Positions 33,389 through 42,102 of a stretch of DNA of 64,000 nucleotides are shown piece by piece. The translations under genes were made by a program, and so were the position numbers. Numbering within the stretch: the stretch's first letter is position 1; every line of letters begins with the position of its first letter. The notes below the pieces were generated by a model. That model saw only the letters and a program-made list of their open reading frames with translations. It did no database searches and was not told the origin of the DNA. Source of the stretch: an uncultured Phascolarctobacterium sp. (GTDB taxonomy: Bacteria; Bacillota; Negativicutes; Acidaminococcales; Acidaminococcaceae); assembly GCF_900753045.1 (NCBI RefSeq), contig NZ_CAADXO010000061.1, forward strand, positions 1 to 64,000, read 5' to 3'.

Positions 33389-34864
33389 TTGCAGCGTACT
33401 TATATTTCTATAGATTTAAAGTCATTTTATGCGTCGGTAGAATGTCGTGAGCGCGGGCTTGATCCTCTCGATACTAATCTGGTAGTGGCGGATGAACGGC
33501 GGACGGATAAAACTATTTGCCTGGCGGTGACGCCCTCGCTGAAAAGCTATGGCATTCCCGGACGCGGACGCTTGTTTGAGGTGAAGCAGCATGTACATCG
33601 GATAAATGCCGCACGGCGTTTTGCTGCTCCCGACAGGCAGCTTTGCGGTTCGTCGTGCTCCTATGCGCAGCTGCAGGCCGAGCCGCAGCTGGCACTGGAT
33701 TTTATTATTGCGCCGCCGCGGATGGCCTATTATATGGAGTACAGCACGCGGATTTACGAAATTTATCTGCGTTATGTGGCACCGGAGGATATCATCGTCT
33801 ATTCTGTGGACGAGGTGTTTATGGATGTAACGCAATATTTTGAGCTTTACGGCTTGACGGCGCGGGAGCTGGCGATGCGTATTATTCTGGATGTTTTGCG
33901 CGAAACGGGTATTACCGCTACCGCAGGCATCGGCACCAACCTGTTTTTGGCGAAGGTGGCGATGGATGTGCGGGCGAAGCATATTGCGGCGGATGCTAAC
34001 GGCGTGCGTATTGCGGAGTTGGACGAGCAGAGTTTCAGGCGTGAGCTGTGGCAGCACCGGCCGCTGACGGATTTCTGGCGCGTCGGCCGTGGCTACGCGA
34101 GCAAGCTGGAGGCCCGAGGCATATATACTATGGGTGATATAGCGCGCTGCTCGGTATATAATGAAGAACTGCTGTATCGTCTTTTCGGTAAAAATGCGGA
34201 GCTTTTGATTGACCATGCTTGGGGCTGGGAGCCTTGTACGATTGCCGATGTGAAGGGCTACCGGCCGCAGGTATGCAGCCTGAGCTCGGGGCAGGTGCTG
34301 CATCGTGCGTATGAATCGGCGGAGGCGCTTTTGGTGCTGCGCGAGATGGCGGATGCGCTGGCGCTGGAGCTGGTGAGCAAGGCGCTGGTGACCGGCCAGA
34401 TTGTGCTTACGGTGGGTTATGATATCGACAATTTGAAGCAGGGCGGCAGCTACCAAGGCGCGGTGAAGATTGACCGTTACGGACGCAGGGTGCCGCAGCA
34501 TGCGCATGGCAGCTTTAATCTGGGGAGCTTTTCTTCTTCATCTAAACTGCTGGTGCAGGCGGCAGCGGATTTGTATGAGCGTATTACGGACAGCAATCTT
34601 TTGGTGCGGCGGCTGACCTTGGCAGCGAATCATGTGCTTCCGGCGCAGGCTGCGGCAAAAAAGCAGGAACGGGAGCTGAGCCTGTTTGATTTCGGTGATG
34701 AGGCAGTGCAGCAGGCTGCAAGGCAGCGCGAAAACAGACTGCAGCAGGCACAGCTGGAGATTAAGCGTCGCTTTGGCAAGAATGCCGTTTTGAAGGGCAT
34801 GAGCCTATTGGACGGGGCAACAGCCAAGGAGCGCAACGAACAGATAGGAGGGCACAAGGCATGA
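33389..34864 (+). CDS. Y-family DNA polymerase (UmuC/ImpB-like)
   Basis: The 491-residue translesion polymerase has ISIDLKSFYASVECR at the N-terminus with the first metal Asp, YSVDEVFMDVT near 135 with the second acidic pair, and GIGTNLFLAKVAMDV near 185. The little-finger domain lies around 330-430. The C-terminus, ELSLFDFGD, resembles a sliding-clamp binding motif. The start is a TTG at 33389 with a strong AAAGGAGGAG site; the first ATG in the open frame lies upstream without one. No consensus LexA box is visible. It is coupled to the next small gene by an ATGA overlap. Confidence 0.9.
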   Translation: MQRTYISIDLKSFYASVECRERGLDPLDTNLVVADERRTDKTICLAVTPSLKSYGIPGRGRLFEVKQHVHRINAARRFAAPDRQLCGSSCSYAQLQAEPQLALDFIIAPPRMAYYMEYSTRIYEIYLRYVAPEDIIVYSVDEVFMDVTQYFELYGLTARELAMRIILDVLRETGITATAGIGTNLFLAKVAMDVRAKHIAADANGVRIAELDEQSFRRELWQHRPLTDFWRVGRGYASKLEARGIYTMGDIARCSVYNEELLYRLFGKNAELLIDHAWGWEPCTIADVKGYRPQVCSLSSGQVLHRAYESAEALLVLREMADALALELVSKALVTGQIVLTVGYDIDNLKQGGSYQGAVKIDRYGRRVPQHAHGSFNLGSFSSSSKLLVQAAADLYERITDSNLLVRRLTLAANHVLPAQAAAKKQERELSLFDFGDEAVQQAARQRENRLQQAQLEIKRRFGKNAVLKGMSLLDGATAKERNEQIGGHKA

Positions 34865-35064
34865 GTGATAATTATGCGGATATCATCAATCTGCCACATC
34901 ATGTATCAAAAATGCACCGGCAGATGCCGTTGGCAGAGCGGGCGGCGCAGTTTGCACCCTTCGCCGCGCTGGAGGGACACGCTGCCGCTGTGCGCAGTAC
35001 GGCGCAGCGGGTGCGCCTGCAGATGGAGAAGCGGGAGAAGCAGCAGGTCGGCTGGGACTGCTGA
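34861..35064 (+). CDS. Small protein coupled to the Y-family polymerase
   Basis: The 67-residue protein starts on the overlapping ATGA of the polymerase gene. It has the pattern LPHHVSKMHRQMPLAERAAQF followed by APFAALEGH, then a basic helix. I recognise this pattern from small proteins next to Y-family polymerases in Firmicutes, somewhat like YolD. No activity is established; it may be a polymerase accessory factor. Confidence 0.7.
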   Translation: MSDNYADIINLPHHVSKMHRQMPLAERAAQFAPFAALEGHAAAVRSTAQRVRLQMEKREKQQVGWDC

Positions 35065-35076
35065 AAGCGGTCATAC

Positions 35077-35119
35077 AAAAAAGAAGCTGCGGCACATTTG
35101 TGCCTGTCAGCTTCTTTTT
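35077..35119. terminator. Bidirectional terminator
   Basis: AAAAAAGAAGCTG pairs with CAGCTTCTTTTT between convergent genes. Confidence 0.85.
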
Positions 35120-35141
35120 GCTTAAGGTATATGGTTATAAT

Positions 35142-36224
35142 TTAGATTTTAGCCTTGCCGCTTAAATCTGCCAGCGTAAAGTTAAACAGCTTATCATAAT
35201 TTCTGCGGATGGCAACCTGCGCTGTCAGGTCATGCAGATTATATACTACGGACCATTGCGTCATGCTGGTTGCTTCTTCGGTTTCCGGCTGGCTGACCAG
35301 GGAAAGCAGGGACATAGCTTCAAAGGGCGTAAAGATGCTCTTTTTAAACTTTACAGCAGAATCCAGTACTGCAAAGCGGTCATAGGCGTGTCCCAATCCA
35401 TGCATTTTGGGTGCCAGATAATGGTTGGCAACATAATTGGTATCGATAATGGTCATATCATCAATAGTATATTCCAAAACGACATTTTTCCCGTCTGCAT
35501 CGCTGAGCAGAAAATGGAAGTTGGCAGTTTCCATAGATGAATTCATATCATATTTTTTCAATAATGCTAAAGCTTCGTCTACATTGGCTGCCTTATCAAG
35601 CATCAGGCGCAAAGCAGCTGTTGTTGTAATCTGAGGCTTGCCGGTGCGTTGGTGCGTAGGCTTGCCGTCCAGCTTCAGTACGCTGACAGCAAGGCCCTTT
35701 TCGTTCATACCGTCCATAATCAGGTATGGCATTGCTACTGCTGCCGATAAATCACTTTTGCCGTCGCTGAGGCTGCCGATATCGTATCCTACCCAGCCTG
35801 CATCCGCCATACCGATGGAGCGATAGCCGTCCTTAGGAGCGGTGCGTACCATTACGGCAGTCATTTTCATTTTATAGTCAAAGTTGCGTCCGTAGATAGG
35901 CTTGCCTTCTTCCGTGCGTCCGGCGAAGGCACTGCAGCCGGCATCAATAGGACCTGGTGCCGGTTTAGCTGCGCCGAGAAGCTCCCTGCCGACGAAGGCC
36001 AGCATGGTGTCAACGCTGTTGACATTCTGCTGCAGCATTTTGTCCAGCTTATAGTCTGCCGTATAATCCATTACGTACAAACGCCCGTTATCCAAATCTT
36101 TAATGGTAGAGATTGATGCCTTTTGCGCTTTGTCGGTTACAGAGGCAGCAGGATTTTTAGCCATGATGCTGCTGCAGGGACACATAATAAGCGTTGCCAT
36201 AAGTAAAGCGGTGATTGTTTTCAT
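35142..36224 (-). CDS. Secreted linear-amide C-N hydrolase (choloylglycine hydrolase / C45-like Ntn hydrolase)
   Basis: The 360-residue protein has a signal peptide (about 1-22, with an ALLMATLIMCPCSSIMA core). It has the Ntn-hydrolase nucleophile motif GCSAFAG with Cys97, followed by YGRNFDYK, then NEKGLAVSVLKLDG. In this superfamily the cysteine becomes the new N-terminus after self-cleavage or initiator removal; here a long pro-segment precedes it. Substrates in the family are bile-salt amides, penicillin V or acyl-homoserine lactones; none can be chosen. GAGGAGG precedes the ATG. Export to the periplasm is inferred. Confidence 0.8.
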   Translation of the reverse strand: MKTITALLMATLIMCPCSSIMAKNPAASVTDKAQKASISTIKDLDNGRLYVMDYTADYKLDKMLQQNVNSVDTMLAFVGRELLGAAKPAPGPIDAGCSAFAGRTEEGKPIYGRNFDYKMKMTAVMVRTAPKDGYRSIGMADAGWVGYDIGSLSDGKSDLSAAVAMPYLIMDGMNEKGLAVSVLKLDGKPTHQRTGKPQITTTAALRLMLDKAANVDEALALLKKYDMNSSMETANFHFLLSDADGKNVVLEYTIDDMTIIDTNYVANHYLAPKMHGLGHAYDRFAVLDSAVKFKKSIFTPFEAMSLLSLVSQPETEEATSMTQWSVVYNLHDLTAQVAIRRNYDKLFNFTLADLSGKAKI

Positions 36225-36259
36225 GCCGGAACCTCCTCTTTGTTTTTCATAATAAAATG

Positions 36260-37006
36260 TTAAAAGCTGTAGCTTAGGCCGCCGTACCAGCCGGAAAGCT
36301 TGTACAGACCGGTGCCGTCGTCGTTTTTGATTTTCAAATCCAGAACACGGTAGCCGGCGTTGGCGCTGAGGTTTTTACAAGGACTGTATTTTAAGCCGAT
36401 ATCAAGGTCATAGGTGTGCCCGCGGCCGCCTAAGGGTAAGCCGGAAAGCTCGCTGTAAAGCTGCAGTTGGTGTGCCTCATCAAGGTAATGCTTGCCGCCG
36501 ATGCCGAAGGCAGGAGCGAACTGGTTCAGCTGCTTAGCATACTTTTTGTTAAGTTCCGGTACAGGGCTGCTGAACTGCAACGCAGTATCGAAGCGGTAAC
36601 AGCGCAGGCCTGCGAGCCAGTAGGCGGTGCCGTTTTCTGTTGTTTTGATGGGAGATAAGTAGTTAAAGGAAGCATAGTCCAGATTCAGCTTAGTGCGGCT
36701 GTCCGCCGGAATCAGGCTGCCTTGTGCCGGGATGTGGTGCGAGGCATAGCCTTTTTCGTGGATAGCTATGTAATCTACATACCAATTTTTGCCGCTTAAC
36801 CTGTATTCGGGTGCATTACCGTTTTTAATGTTGAGCGTATCGCGAAAATTACTGTAAGCAGCAGGAACAATTCCGTGAGATGTAAATTTCAGCTTAGGTG
36901 CATAATAACGCAGCTCCAGCTGCAGATCATCATCTGCTGTCTGTGCGCTTGCCAGAGCAGGCAGGAGCAGCAGAATTGTTGTGAAAAATGAGCTCTTGGA
37001 CAGCAT
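36260..37006 (-). CDS. Outer-membrane beta-barrel protein (TIGR04219-like)
   Basis: The 248-residue protein has a signal peptide ending ALASAQ, then alternating polar/aromatic beta-strand sequence through to a terminal GLSYSF. The final phenylalanine is the usual outer-membrane insertion signal. Patterns such as YGGLSYSF, YDLDIGLKYSPCKNLSANAGYRVLDLKI and the mid-protein LNLDYASFNYLSP fit an eight-to-twelve-strand barrel. ATG at 37006 is preferred over the one at 37012 for spacing from GGGAGGG. It is direct evidence that the organism has an outer membrane. The gene lies 35 bases upstream of the hydrolase gene, so they may be co-transcribed. Confidence 0.8.
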   Translation of the reverse strand: MLSKSSFFTTILLLLPALASAQTADDDLQLELRYYAPKLKFTSHGIVPAAYSNFRDTLNIKNGNAPEYRLSGKNWYVDYIAIHEKGYASHHIPAQGSLIPADSRTKLNLDYASFNYLSPIKTTENGTAYWLAGLRCYRFDTALQFSSPVPELNKKYAKQLNQFAPAFGIGGKHYLDEAHQLQLYSELSGLPLGGRGHTYDLDIGLKYSPCKNLSANAGYRVLDLKIKNDDGTGLYKLSGWYGGLSYSF

Positions 37007-37322
37007 TCTCATCCCTCCCTTTCTTAAATTTAATTTTAGCAGAAAATTGACAAAAATACTATAATTTTAACATAAATTTTCGCTGCTGTGACAGCTTGCA
37101 GAAACTGTTTCGTGTGATTTTAACATAGAAGCAGTCAGGCAATTTTTATTTTCAGGGCAGATTTACAGCGGACAGAAGCAAAGTGAAGTTAAAAAAGCCT
37201 GAACGGTGATTATTTAGGGAAAATCATCTGTAAAAAGTCTGCGATGGGAGATAAATCCATAATAATTTTCGGCAGGAATCGTCGGCGAAACAAAACAATA
37301 TATAAGTTATGCCAAAAGGATA

Positions 37323-37361
37323 TATTCCCTTAATGATATTATGCTATAATAAATGGGAATA
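37323..37361 (+). promoter_or_regulatory. Inverted repeat around a possible upstream -10 of wecA
   Basis: TATTCCC (37323-37329) and GGGAATA (37355-37361) flank a TATAAT at 37345-37350. The 500-base space 37013-37514 otherwise holds only AT-rich sequence, the word GTGTGATTTTAACA (37112-37125) and the main promoter at 37420. Confidence 0.4.
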
Positions 37362-37419
37362 ATTCGGGAACATTTTGCGGAAAAAATAGCTTGTTCTATT
37401 ATTTTTGTAATAAAAGTAA

Positions 37420-37447
37420 TTGACGCAAGTGTCAAAAATGTTATACT
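37420..37447 (+). promoter_or_regulatory. Promoter of wecA-wecB (possibly atp)
   Basis: TTGACG and TATACT are 16 bases apart. TTGAC and GTCAA (37420-37435) form an inverted repeat over the -35, a possible operator. Confidence 0.6.
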
Positions 37448-37514
37448 ATATAAGGAACGAATAGTTTAGTGTTTTTTGTGTGCGACGAATCAGGTTCCGG
37501 TGGAGAAAGAATAA

Positions 37515-38534
37515 ATGTTAAGTGCTTATGGTTTTCCCTTTTTGCTTGCCGCTTTGGTGAGCTATATATTGACCCCTTATATTAAAACATTAGCCTTTAA
37601 AATCGGCGCGATTGATAAGCCCGATAACCGCAAGGTGCATAAGAAGATTATGCCTCGTCTTGGCGGTCTGGCTATTTATATTGCCTTTATGATTGCCGCA
37701 GTGGCAAGCTTGGAAATGACGAAGGATATTGTCGGCATTCTGCTTGGCGGCAGCGTGATTGCCATCGTAGGCGTACTGGATGACAAATATCAGCTGCCGG
37801 CAAAGGTTAAGCTGCTGGGGCAGATTTTTGCTGCCTGCGTACTTGTGGCCTTTGATATCCGTATCGAATGGCTGAACAATCCCTTCGGCGGCTATTTTTA
37901 TCTTAATGAATGGTTTATTTCCGTACCGCTGACAATTTTCTGGGTTATCAGCTTTACGAACGTTGTCAACCTGATTGACGGCCTGGACGGTCTGGCAGCA
38001 GGCGTATCTGCTATCGCTTCGATGACGGTCATTTTGGTTGCTGTTCAGATGGGTTATTACCATATTGCTGTAATGACTGCGGCTCTGGCCGGCGGCATTA
38101 TCGGTTTTATCCGCTATAATTTTAATCCCGCTACTATTTTCATGGGCGATACAGGCAGTATGTTCATCGGCTATATGCTGGCAGCTATTTCGGTTTACGG
38201 CGCAGTCAAGACTGCTGCTACCGTAGCGCTGATTGTACCGGCGATTGCACTGGGCCTGCCGATTATGGATACAGCCTTCGCGATTATGCGCCGCTACAGC
38301 AACGGCCGCCCAATTTTTCAGCCCGATAAGGGCCATTTGCATCACCGTCTGCTGGCGATGGGCATGAACCAGAAGCAGGCAGTTCTGCTGATGTATGCTA
38401 TTACAGCCGTGCTCGGTATCGCAGCCGTGCTGTGGGCAGAGTTTGACGGCTTCTACGCCGCACTTATTATAGCGGTTATTATTACGGCAGTTGCCGTTGG
38501 TGCTAAGAAAATCGGTATTCTGAACGACAGATAA
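37515..38534 (+). CDS. wecA: Undecaprenyl-phosphate GlcNAc-1-phosphate transferase (WecA/TagO/MraY family)
   Basis: The 339-residue polytopic enzyme transfers a sugar-1-phosphate to undecaprenyl phosphate, starting surface glycan synthesis. It has about ten helices, KPDNRKVHKKIMPRLGGLAI near 35, GVLDDKYQLPAKVKLLGQ near 88, the NVVNLIDGLDGLAAG loop near 150, the metal-binding FMGDTGSMFIGY, and HLHHRLLAMG near 275. The substrate specificity is inferred from the adjoining UDP-GlcNAc 2-epimerase. Confidence 0.9.
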   Translation: MLSAYGFPFLLAALVSYILTPYIKTLAFKIGAIDKPDNRKVHKKIMPRLGGLAIYIAFMIAAVASLEMTKDIVGILLGGSVIAIVGVLDDKYQLPAKVKLLGQIFAACVLVAFDIRIEWLNNPFGGYFYLNEWFISVPLTIFWVISFTNVVNLIDGLDGLAAGVSAIASMTVILVAVQMGYYHIAVMTAALAGGIIGFIRYNFNPATIFMGDTGSMFIGYMLAAISVYGAVKTAATVALIVPAIALGLPIMDTAFAIMRRYSNGRPIFQPDKGHLHHRLLAMGMNQKQAVLLMYAITAVLGIAAVLWAEFDGFYAALIIAVIITAVAVGAKKIGILNDR

Positions 38535-38549
38535 GGGGGAGGAAGAACC

Positions 38550-39710
38550 GTGGAGAAGATAAAGTTAATGACAGTTTTCGGCACTCGTCCGGAAGCCATC
38601 AAAATGTGTCCGCTGGTGCTGGCAATGCGTAAATATCCCGAATATATCCAGCCGATTGTGGCAGTTACCGCACAGCATCGCGAGATGCTTGATCAGGTAC
38701 TGGATTTGTTTGGCATTACGCCTGATTATGATTTGAACATTATGTCGGCAGGTCAAACCCTGTATGATGTTACTACCCGCGCGCTGATGGGCCTGAAATC
38801 CGTAATGGAGGAAGCAAAGCCCGATATGGTGCTGGTGCATGGTGACACCTCTACTACATTTGCCGGTGCTCTGGCTGCTTTTTATGCGCAGATTCCCGTA
38901 GGCCATGTGGAAGCAGGCCTGCGTACCGGTAATAAATATTCTCCTTACCCGGAGGAAATGAACCGCAAGCTGACCGGTGCGATTGCAGATATGCATTTTG
39001 CGCCGACCTCTACCAGCAAGGCTAACCTGCTGAAGGAAAACATCTGCCCCGAGCAGATTCTGGTAACAGGCAACACTGTTATCGACGCTCTGCAGACTAC
39101 GGTAAAGGAAGGCTACCGCTTTGAGGACGAGGAGTTTAACAAGGTGTTTGCCAGCGGTCATCGTCTGATTCTGATGACTACCCACCGCCGTGAAAACCTG
39201 GGTGAGCCTATGCGTCATGTTTACCGCGCTTTGAAGAGCGTGCTGGAAGCGCATCCCGATGTGGAAGCAATCTTTCCGGTACACAAAAACCCCAAGGTGC
39301 GTGAAATCGTGCGCGAGGAGCTTGGACATCTTGACAGAGTACATCTGATTGAGCCTATGGAATATGAACCGTTTGCTAATCTGATGGCTAAGGTTGATAT
39401 CGTGCTCACAGACAGCGGCGGAATTCAGGAGGAGGCTCCTGCCTTAGGCAAGCCGGTTCTGGTTCTGCGTGATACCACCGAGCGTCCGGAGGCTGTTGAA
39501 GCCGGTACGGTTAAGCTCGTAGGCACAGCTTATGATGATGTGCTGCGCGAAACCAATCTGCTTTTGGATGATGCCGAGCATTATCGCTCCATGGCGGAGG
39601 CTGCCAATCCTTACGGTGACGGCAAGGCCTGCGAGCGTATTATCCATGCTATTTTAAGAAAAAATGGCTTTGATGTAGAAAATTTGCCGGAATTTGCGTC
39701 TAAGGCGTAG
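38550..39710 (+). CDS. wecB: UDP-N-acetylglucosamine 2-epimerase (non-hydrolysing)
   Basis: The 386-residue enzyme interconverts UDP-GlcNAc and UDP-ManNAc. It has VFGTRPEAIKMCPL at 9-22, VHGDTSTTFAGALAAF and VGHVEAGLRT near 95-120, THRRENLG near 210, and TDSGGIQEEAPALGKPVLVLR near 288. It starts with GTG at 38550 after GGGGGAGGAAG, 15 bases after wecA. Gene order wecA-wecB-atp recurs in Firmicutes. Confidence 0.94.
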   Translation: MEKIKLMTVFGTRPEAIKMCPLVLAMRKYPEYIQPIVAVTAQHREMLDQVLDLFGITPDYDLNIMSAGQTLYDVTTRALMGLKSVMEEAKPDMVLVHGDTSTTFAGALAAFYAQIPVGHVEAGLRTGNKYSPYPEEMNRKLTGAIADMHFAPTSTSKANLLKENICPEQILVTGNTVIDALQTTVKEGYRFEDEEFNKVFASGHRLILMTTHRRENLGEPMRHVYRALKSVLEAHPDVEAIFPVHKNPKVREIVREELGHLDRVHLIEPMEYEPFANLMAKVDIVLTDSGGIQEEAPALGKPVLVLRDTTERPEAVEAGTVKLVGTAYDDVLRETNLLLDDAEHYRSMAEAANPYGDGKACERIIHAILRKNGFDVENLPEFASKA

Positions 39711-39787
39711 ACAGAAACTGTGAAAAATATTAAAATTAAAAGAGTAAATATGATTAATTTGTGAATTCGTGCTGTGGTGAAAATATC

Positions 39788-40054
39788 ATGACTAACAAAA
39801 CACCCGATAAGGAGCATATGCGGATGCTTGAAGCTTTGGCTACTGTGTCCTCTCTGGCGTTTATGGCCGTGATTGATTTTCTGCTGGCGTACTTCGGCGG
39901 CGACTGGCTCGACCGTCATCTGGAAACCGGCGACCATACGATGCGGGGCATCTGCATCGGTCTGGCAATAGTTTCACTTGTTATGACCTACTATAATCTG
40001 ATTCAGAGGAGCGTCCTTTCGCGGGACACCGAAAACAAGAAGGATGAAAAGTAA
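39788..40054 (+). CDS. AtpZ/AtpI family protein
   Basis: The 88-residue protein has two membrane helices (about 15-38 and 48-70) with a short loop containing GGDWLDRHLETG, the layout of AtpZ. AtpZ-like proteins help assemble the c-ring or carry Mg2+/Ca2+. ATG at 39788 is chosen over an upstream frame start. It begins the atp operon and overlaps the next gene by 11 bases. Confidence 0.75.
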   Translation: MTNKTPDKEHMRMLEALATVSSLAFMAVIDFLLAYFGGDWLDRHLETGDHTMRGICIGLAIVSLVMTYYNLIQRSVLSRDTENKKDEK

Positions 40055-40451
40055 CTTTGATTTGACGCCCATAGCGAGAAACGGCGCGAACGCCTTTGTA
40101 GCGCGCATCTGTATGTGTGCGCTGCTGATAGCGGTGCCGCTCTGGTTATGGCAGCGCAGTGCCTTTGCCCACGGCGTGCTTTGCGGCGTGCTGGCCGGCA
40201 CGATAGATCTGTCCACTCTGTTTTTAGGCATCAAAAAATCTCTGCCCTACGTAGAGGTGCCCAAGCAGGGACTGAAAATCATGAAGCGTTTCCGCTGGGC
40301 CCGATTGGCCGCTGCGGCTGCGTTTATTATTACGATGTTAAGGATGAAGCTTGCTGTGCATGGCGCATTTGGCGGGTTTCTTCTGATACATATATTCTTT
40401 ATTTTAAATCTATTATTTATCGCGTACCAACATCAAAATGAGAGGGCGTGA
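40044..40451 (+). CDS. atpI: ATP synthase subunit I
   Basis: The 135-residue protein has four hydrophobic segments and a basic connecting loop, as in AtpI, the c-ring assembly chaperone. It overlaps the AtpZ-like gene by 11 bases and lies 18 bases before atpB. Confidence 0.75.
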   Translation: MKSNFDLTPIARNGANAFVARICMCALLIAVPLWLWQRSAFAHGVLCGVLAGTIDLSTLFLGIKKSLPYVEVPKQGLKIMKRFRWARLAAAAAFIITMLRMKLAVHGAFGGFLLIHIFFILNLLFIAYQHQNERA

Positions 40452-40469
40452 AGAAAGGAGTGTGTAAAA

Positions 40470-41186
40470 ATGGGAAATGCAGCAGCTGAAGGTGCAGAAA
40501 AATCCGGAGAGATTATCCATTACCTTACCCAATCTACCTTTTTAGGTGAAGTCAACATGCAAACCATGTACATGACCTGGGTAACCATGGCAATCGTCTT
40601 CGTACTGTTCCTTCTGGTTTGTAAGAACCCGAAAATGGTTCCTTCCGGACTGCAGAATGCAATGGAAATCATTCTTGATTTCTTAAATGGTCTGATGGAA
40701 GACAACCTGGGATCCAAAGGCCGTAAATTTATGGCACCGTTCATCGTTACCTTGTTTATGTTTATCCTGGTAGCAAACGAACTGGGCATTTTGCTTCCGC
40801 AGATTGGCGTTCACTGGACTTCACCTACCAATGACATTAATACCTGCTTTGCGCTTTCTTTGCTAATTGCGTTTAGCGCGTACTGCGTTGGTGTGGCGAA
40901 ACAAGGTATCGGCCACTTTAAACATTTCATCAGCCCGAGTCCGGCATTCCTGCCGTTGCATCTTTTGGATGCAGTGACTAAACCGCTGACCATGGCTCTT
41001 CGTCTCTTTGGTAACATCCTGGCAGGCGAAATCCTGTTGATCGTACTGTATCAGCTGGCTCCGTGGGTAGTTCCTGAACTGTGGGTAATGTTCTCCCTGT
41101 TCATTGGCTTCGTTCAGGCTTTTATCTTTACCATTTTGTCTTTGGGCAGCTATGCACTGGCATTTGCTAGCCACGACGAACACTAA
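40470..41186 (+). CDS. atpB: ATP synthase Fo subunit a
   Basis: The 238-residue membrane subunit carries the essential arginine in the fourth helix, TMALRLFGNILAGEILL near 175, along with NELGILLPQIG and LHLLDAVTKPL. It forms the ion half-channels facing the c-ring. AAAGGAG precedes the ATG. Confidence 0.95.
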   Translation: MGNAAAEGAEKSGEIIHYLTQSTFLGEVNMQTMYMTWVTMAIVFVLFLLVCKNPKMVPSGLQNAMEIILDFLNGLMEDNLGSKGRKFMAPFIVTLFMFILVANELGILLPQIGVHWTSPTNDINTCFALSLLIAFSAYCVGVAKQGIGHFKHFISPSPAFLPLHLLDAVTKPLTMALRLFGNILAGEILLIVLYQLAPWVVPELWVMFSLFIGFVQAFIFTILSLGSYALAFASHDEH

Positions 41187-41237
41187 GCTTTTTAAGCAAA
41201 AAAAATTTAAAATCACAATTTCGAAAGGATGAAACAA

Positions 41238-41492
41238 ATGTCTGAAAATGCAATCATTACTGCTGCATCTGTAATCGGTGCAGGCCTTGTTTGCTTGGGT
41301 GCTGCTGCTGGCGCTGGTATCGGTAACGGCAACATGTGCGGCAAATCTATTGAATCCATGGCTCGTCAACCGGAAGAAGCTGGTAAAATCTTTACCAACA
41401 TGCTGGTTTGCGTAGGCTTGATCGAATCCATGCCTATTCTGTGCTATGTAATCGCTATCGTTCTGGTATTCGCTAACCCGTTCATTAAATAA
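41238..41492 (+). CDS. atpE: ATP synthase Fo subunit c
   Basis: The 84-residue hairpin protein has the conserved ARQPEEAG loop and the ion-binding glutamate in helix 2, within GLIESMPILCYV. The glutamate-serine pair is shared with Na+-type c-rings. The helix-1 glutamine of those rings is replaced by Asn in GAGIGNGN, and the Thr and Tyr after the pair are absent. The coupling ion is therefore undecided and more likely H+. The second ATG (41238) is used because of spacing from AAAGGA. Confidence 0.93.
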   Translation: MSENAIITAASVIGAGLVCLGAAAGAGIGNGNMCGKSIESMARQPEEAGKIFTNMLVCVGLIESMPILCYVIAIVLVFANPFIK

Positions 41493-41532
41493 TTTAATTT
41501 TGCAAGATATTACAAAAAGGAGCGTGCTATAA

Positions 41533-42012
41533 TTGGTTAACTTCAATGCAACACTTATCGCGCAGATCCTGAACTTTTTGGTTTTAGTTTTCGTTCTTGC
41601 AAAATTCGCTTACAAACCCGTATGCAACATTATGGAAGAGCGTAAGAACAAAATTGCAAGCGATCTGGAAGCTGCAGAAAAGGCTAAGACTGACGCAGAA
41701 GCAGTTAAAGCTGAATACGCTGCAAAGCTGGCTGAAGCTAAACAAGAAGCTCAAGCTATTGTTGATGCTGCCCGCAAAACTGCTCAGGCTGCTCATGACA
41801 AGATCATGGCTGACACCAAAGCTGAACAAGATCAGGTTATTGCAACTGCTAAAGAAGCAATCGCACTGGAACAGAAGAAAGCTATGGACGAAGTTCGTGC
41901 CCAAGTTATCAACCTGTCCATGATTGCTGCTAGCAAGATCGTAGAACAAAAGTTAGGTTCTGAAGAAGACAAAAAAATGGCTAGCAAAATCGTTGATTCT
42001 ATCATGAAATAA
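41533..42012 (+). CDS. atpF: ATP synthase Fo subunit b
   Basis: The 159-residue protein has one N-terminal membrane helix (about 5-25, LIAQILNFLVLVFVLAKFAYKPV), then a long Ala/Glu/Lys-rich coiled coil to the end. It is the peripheral stalk. The start is TTG at 41533 behind AAAAAGGAG. No room remains for a separate delta gene between this and alpha. Confidence 0.92.
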   Translation: MVNFNATLIAQILNFLVLVFVLAKFAYKPVCNIMEERKNKIASDLEAAEKAKTDAEAVKAEYAAKLAEAKQEAQAIVDAARKTAQAAHDKIMADTKAEQDQVIATAKEAIALEQKKAMDEVRAQVINLSMIAASKIVEQKLGSEEDKKMASKIVDSIMK

Positions 42013-42102
42013 TTTTGCTGCTTTCCCTATTAAGCCGGAAGTATGCCGCTGAAATGCGAAACAGCAGGCAAAACCCCGGTATTCGGAGGTGATTGGTACA
42101 AT

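Noticed and set aside
41238..41492. Firm call of a Na+-translocating ATP synthase
   Set aside because: Only the Glu-Ser pair of the Na+ site is present; the other ligands are changed.
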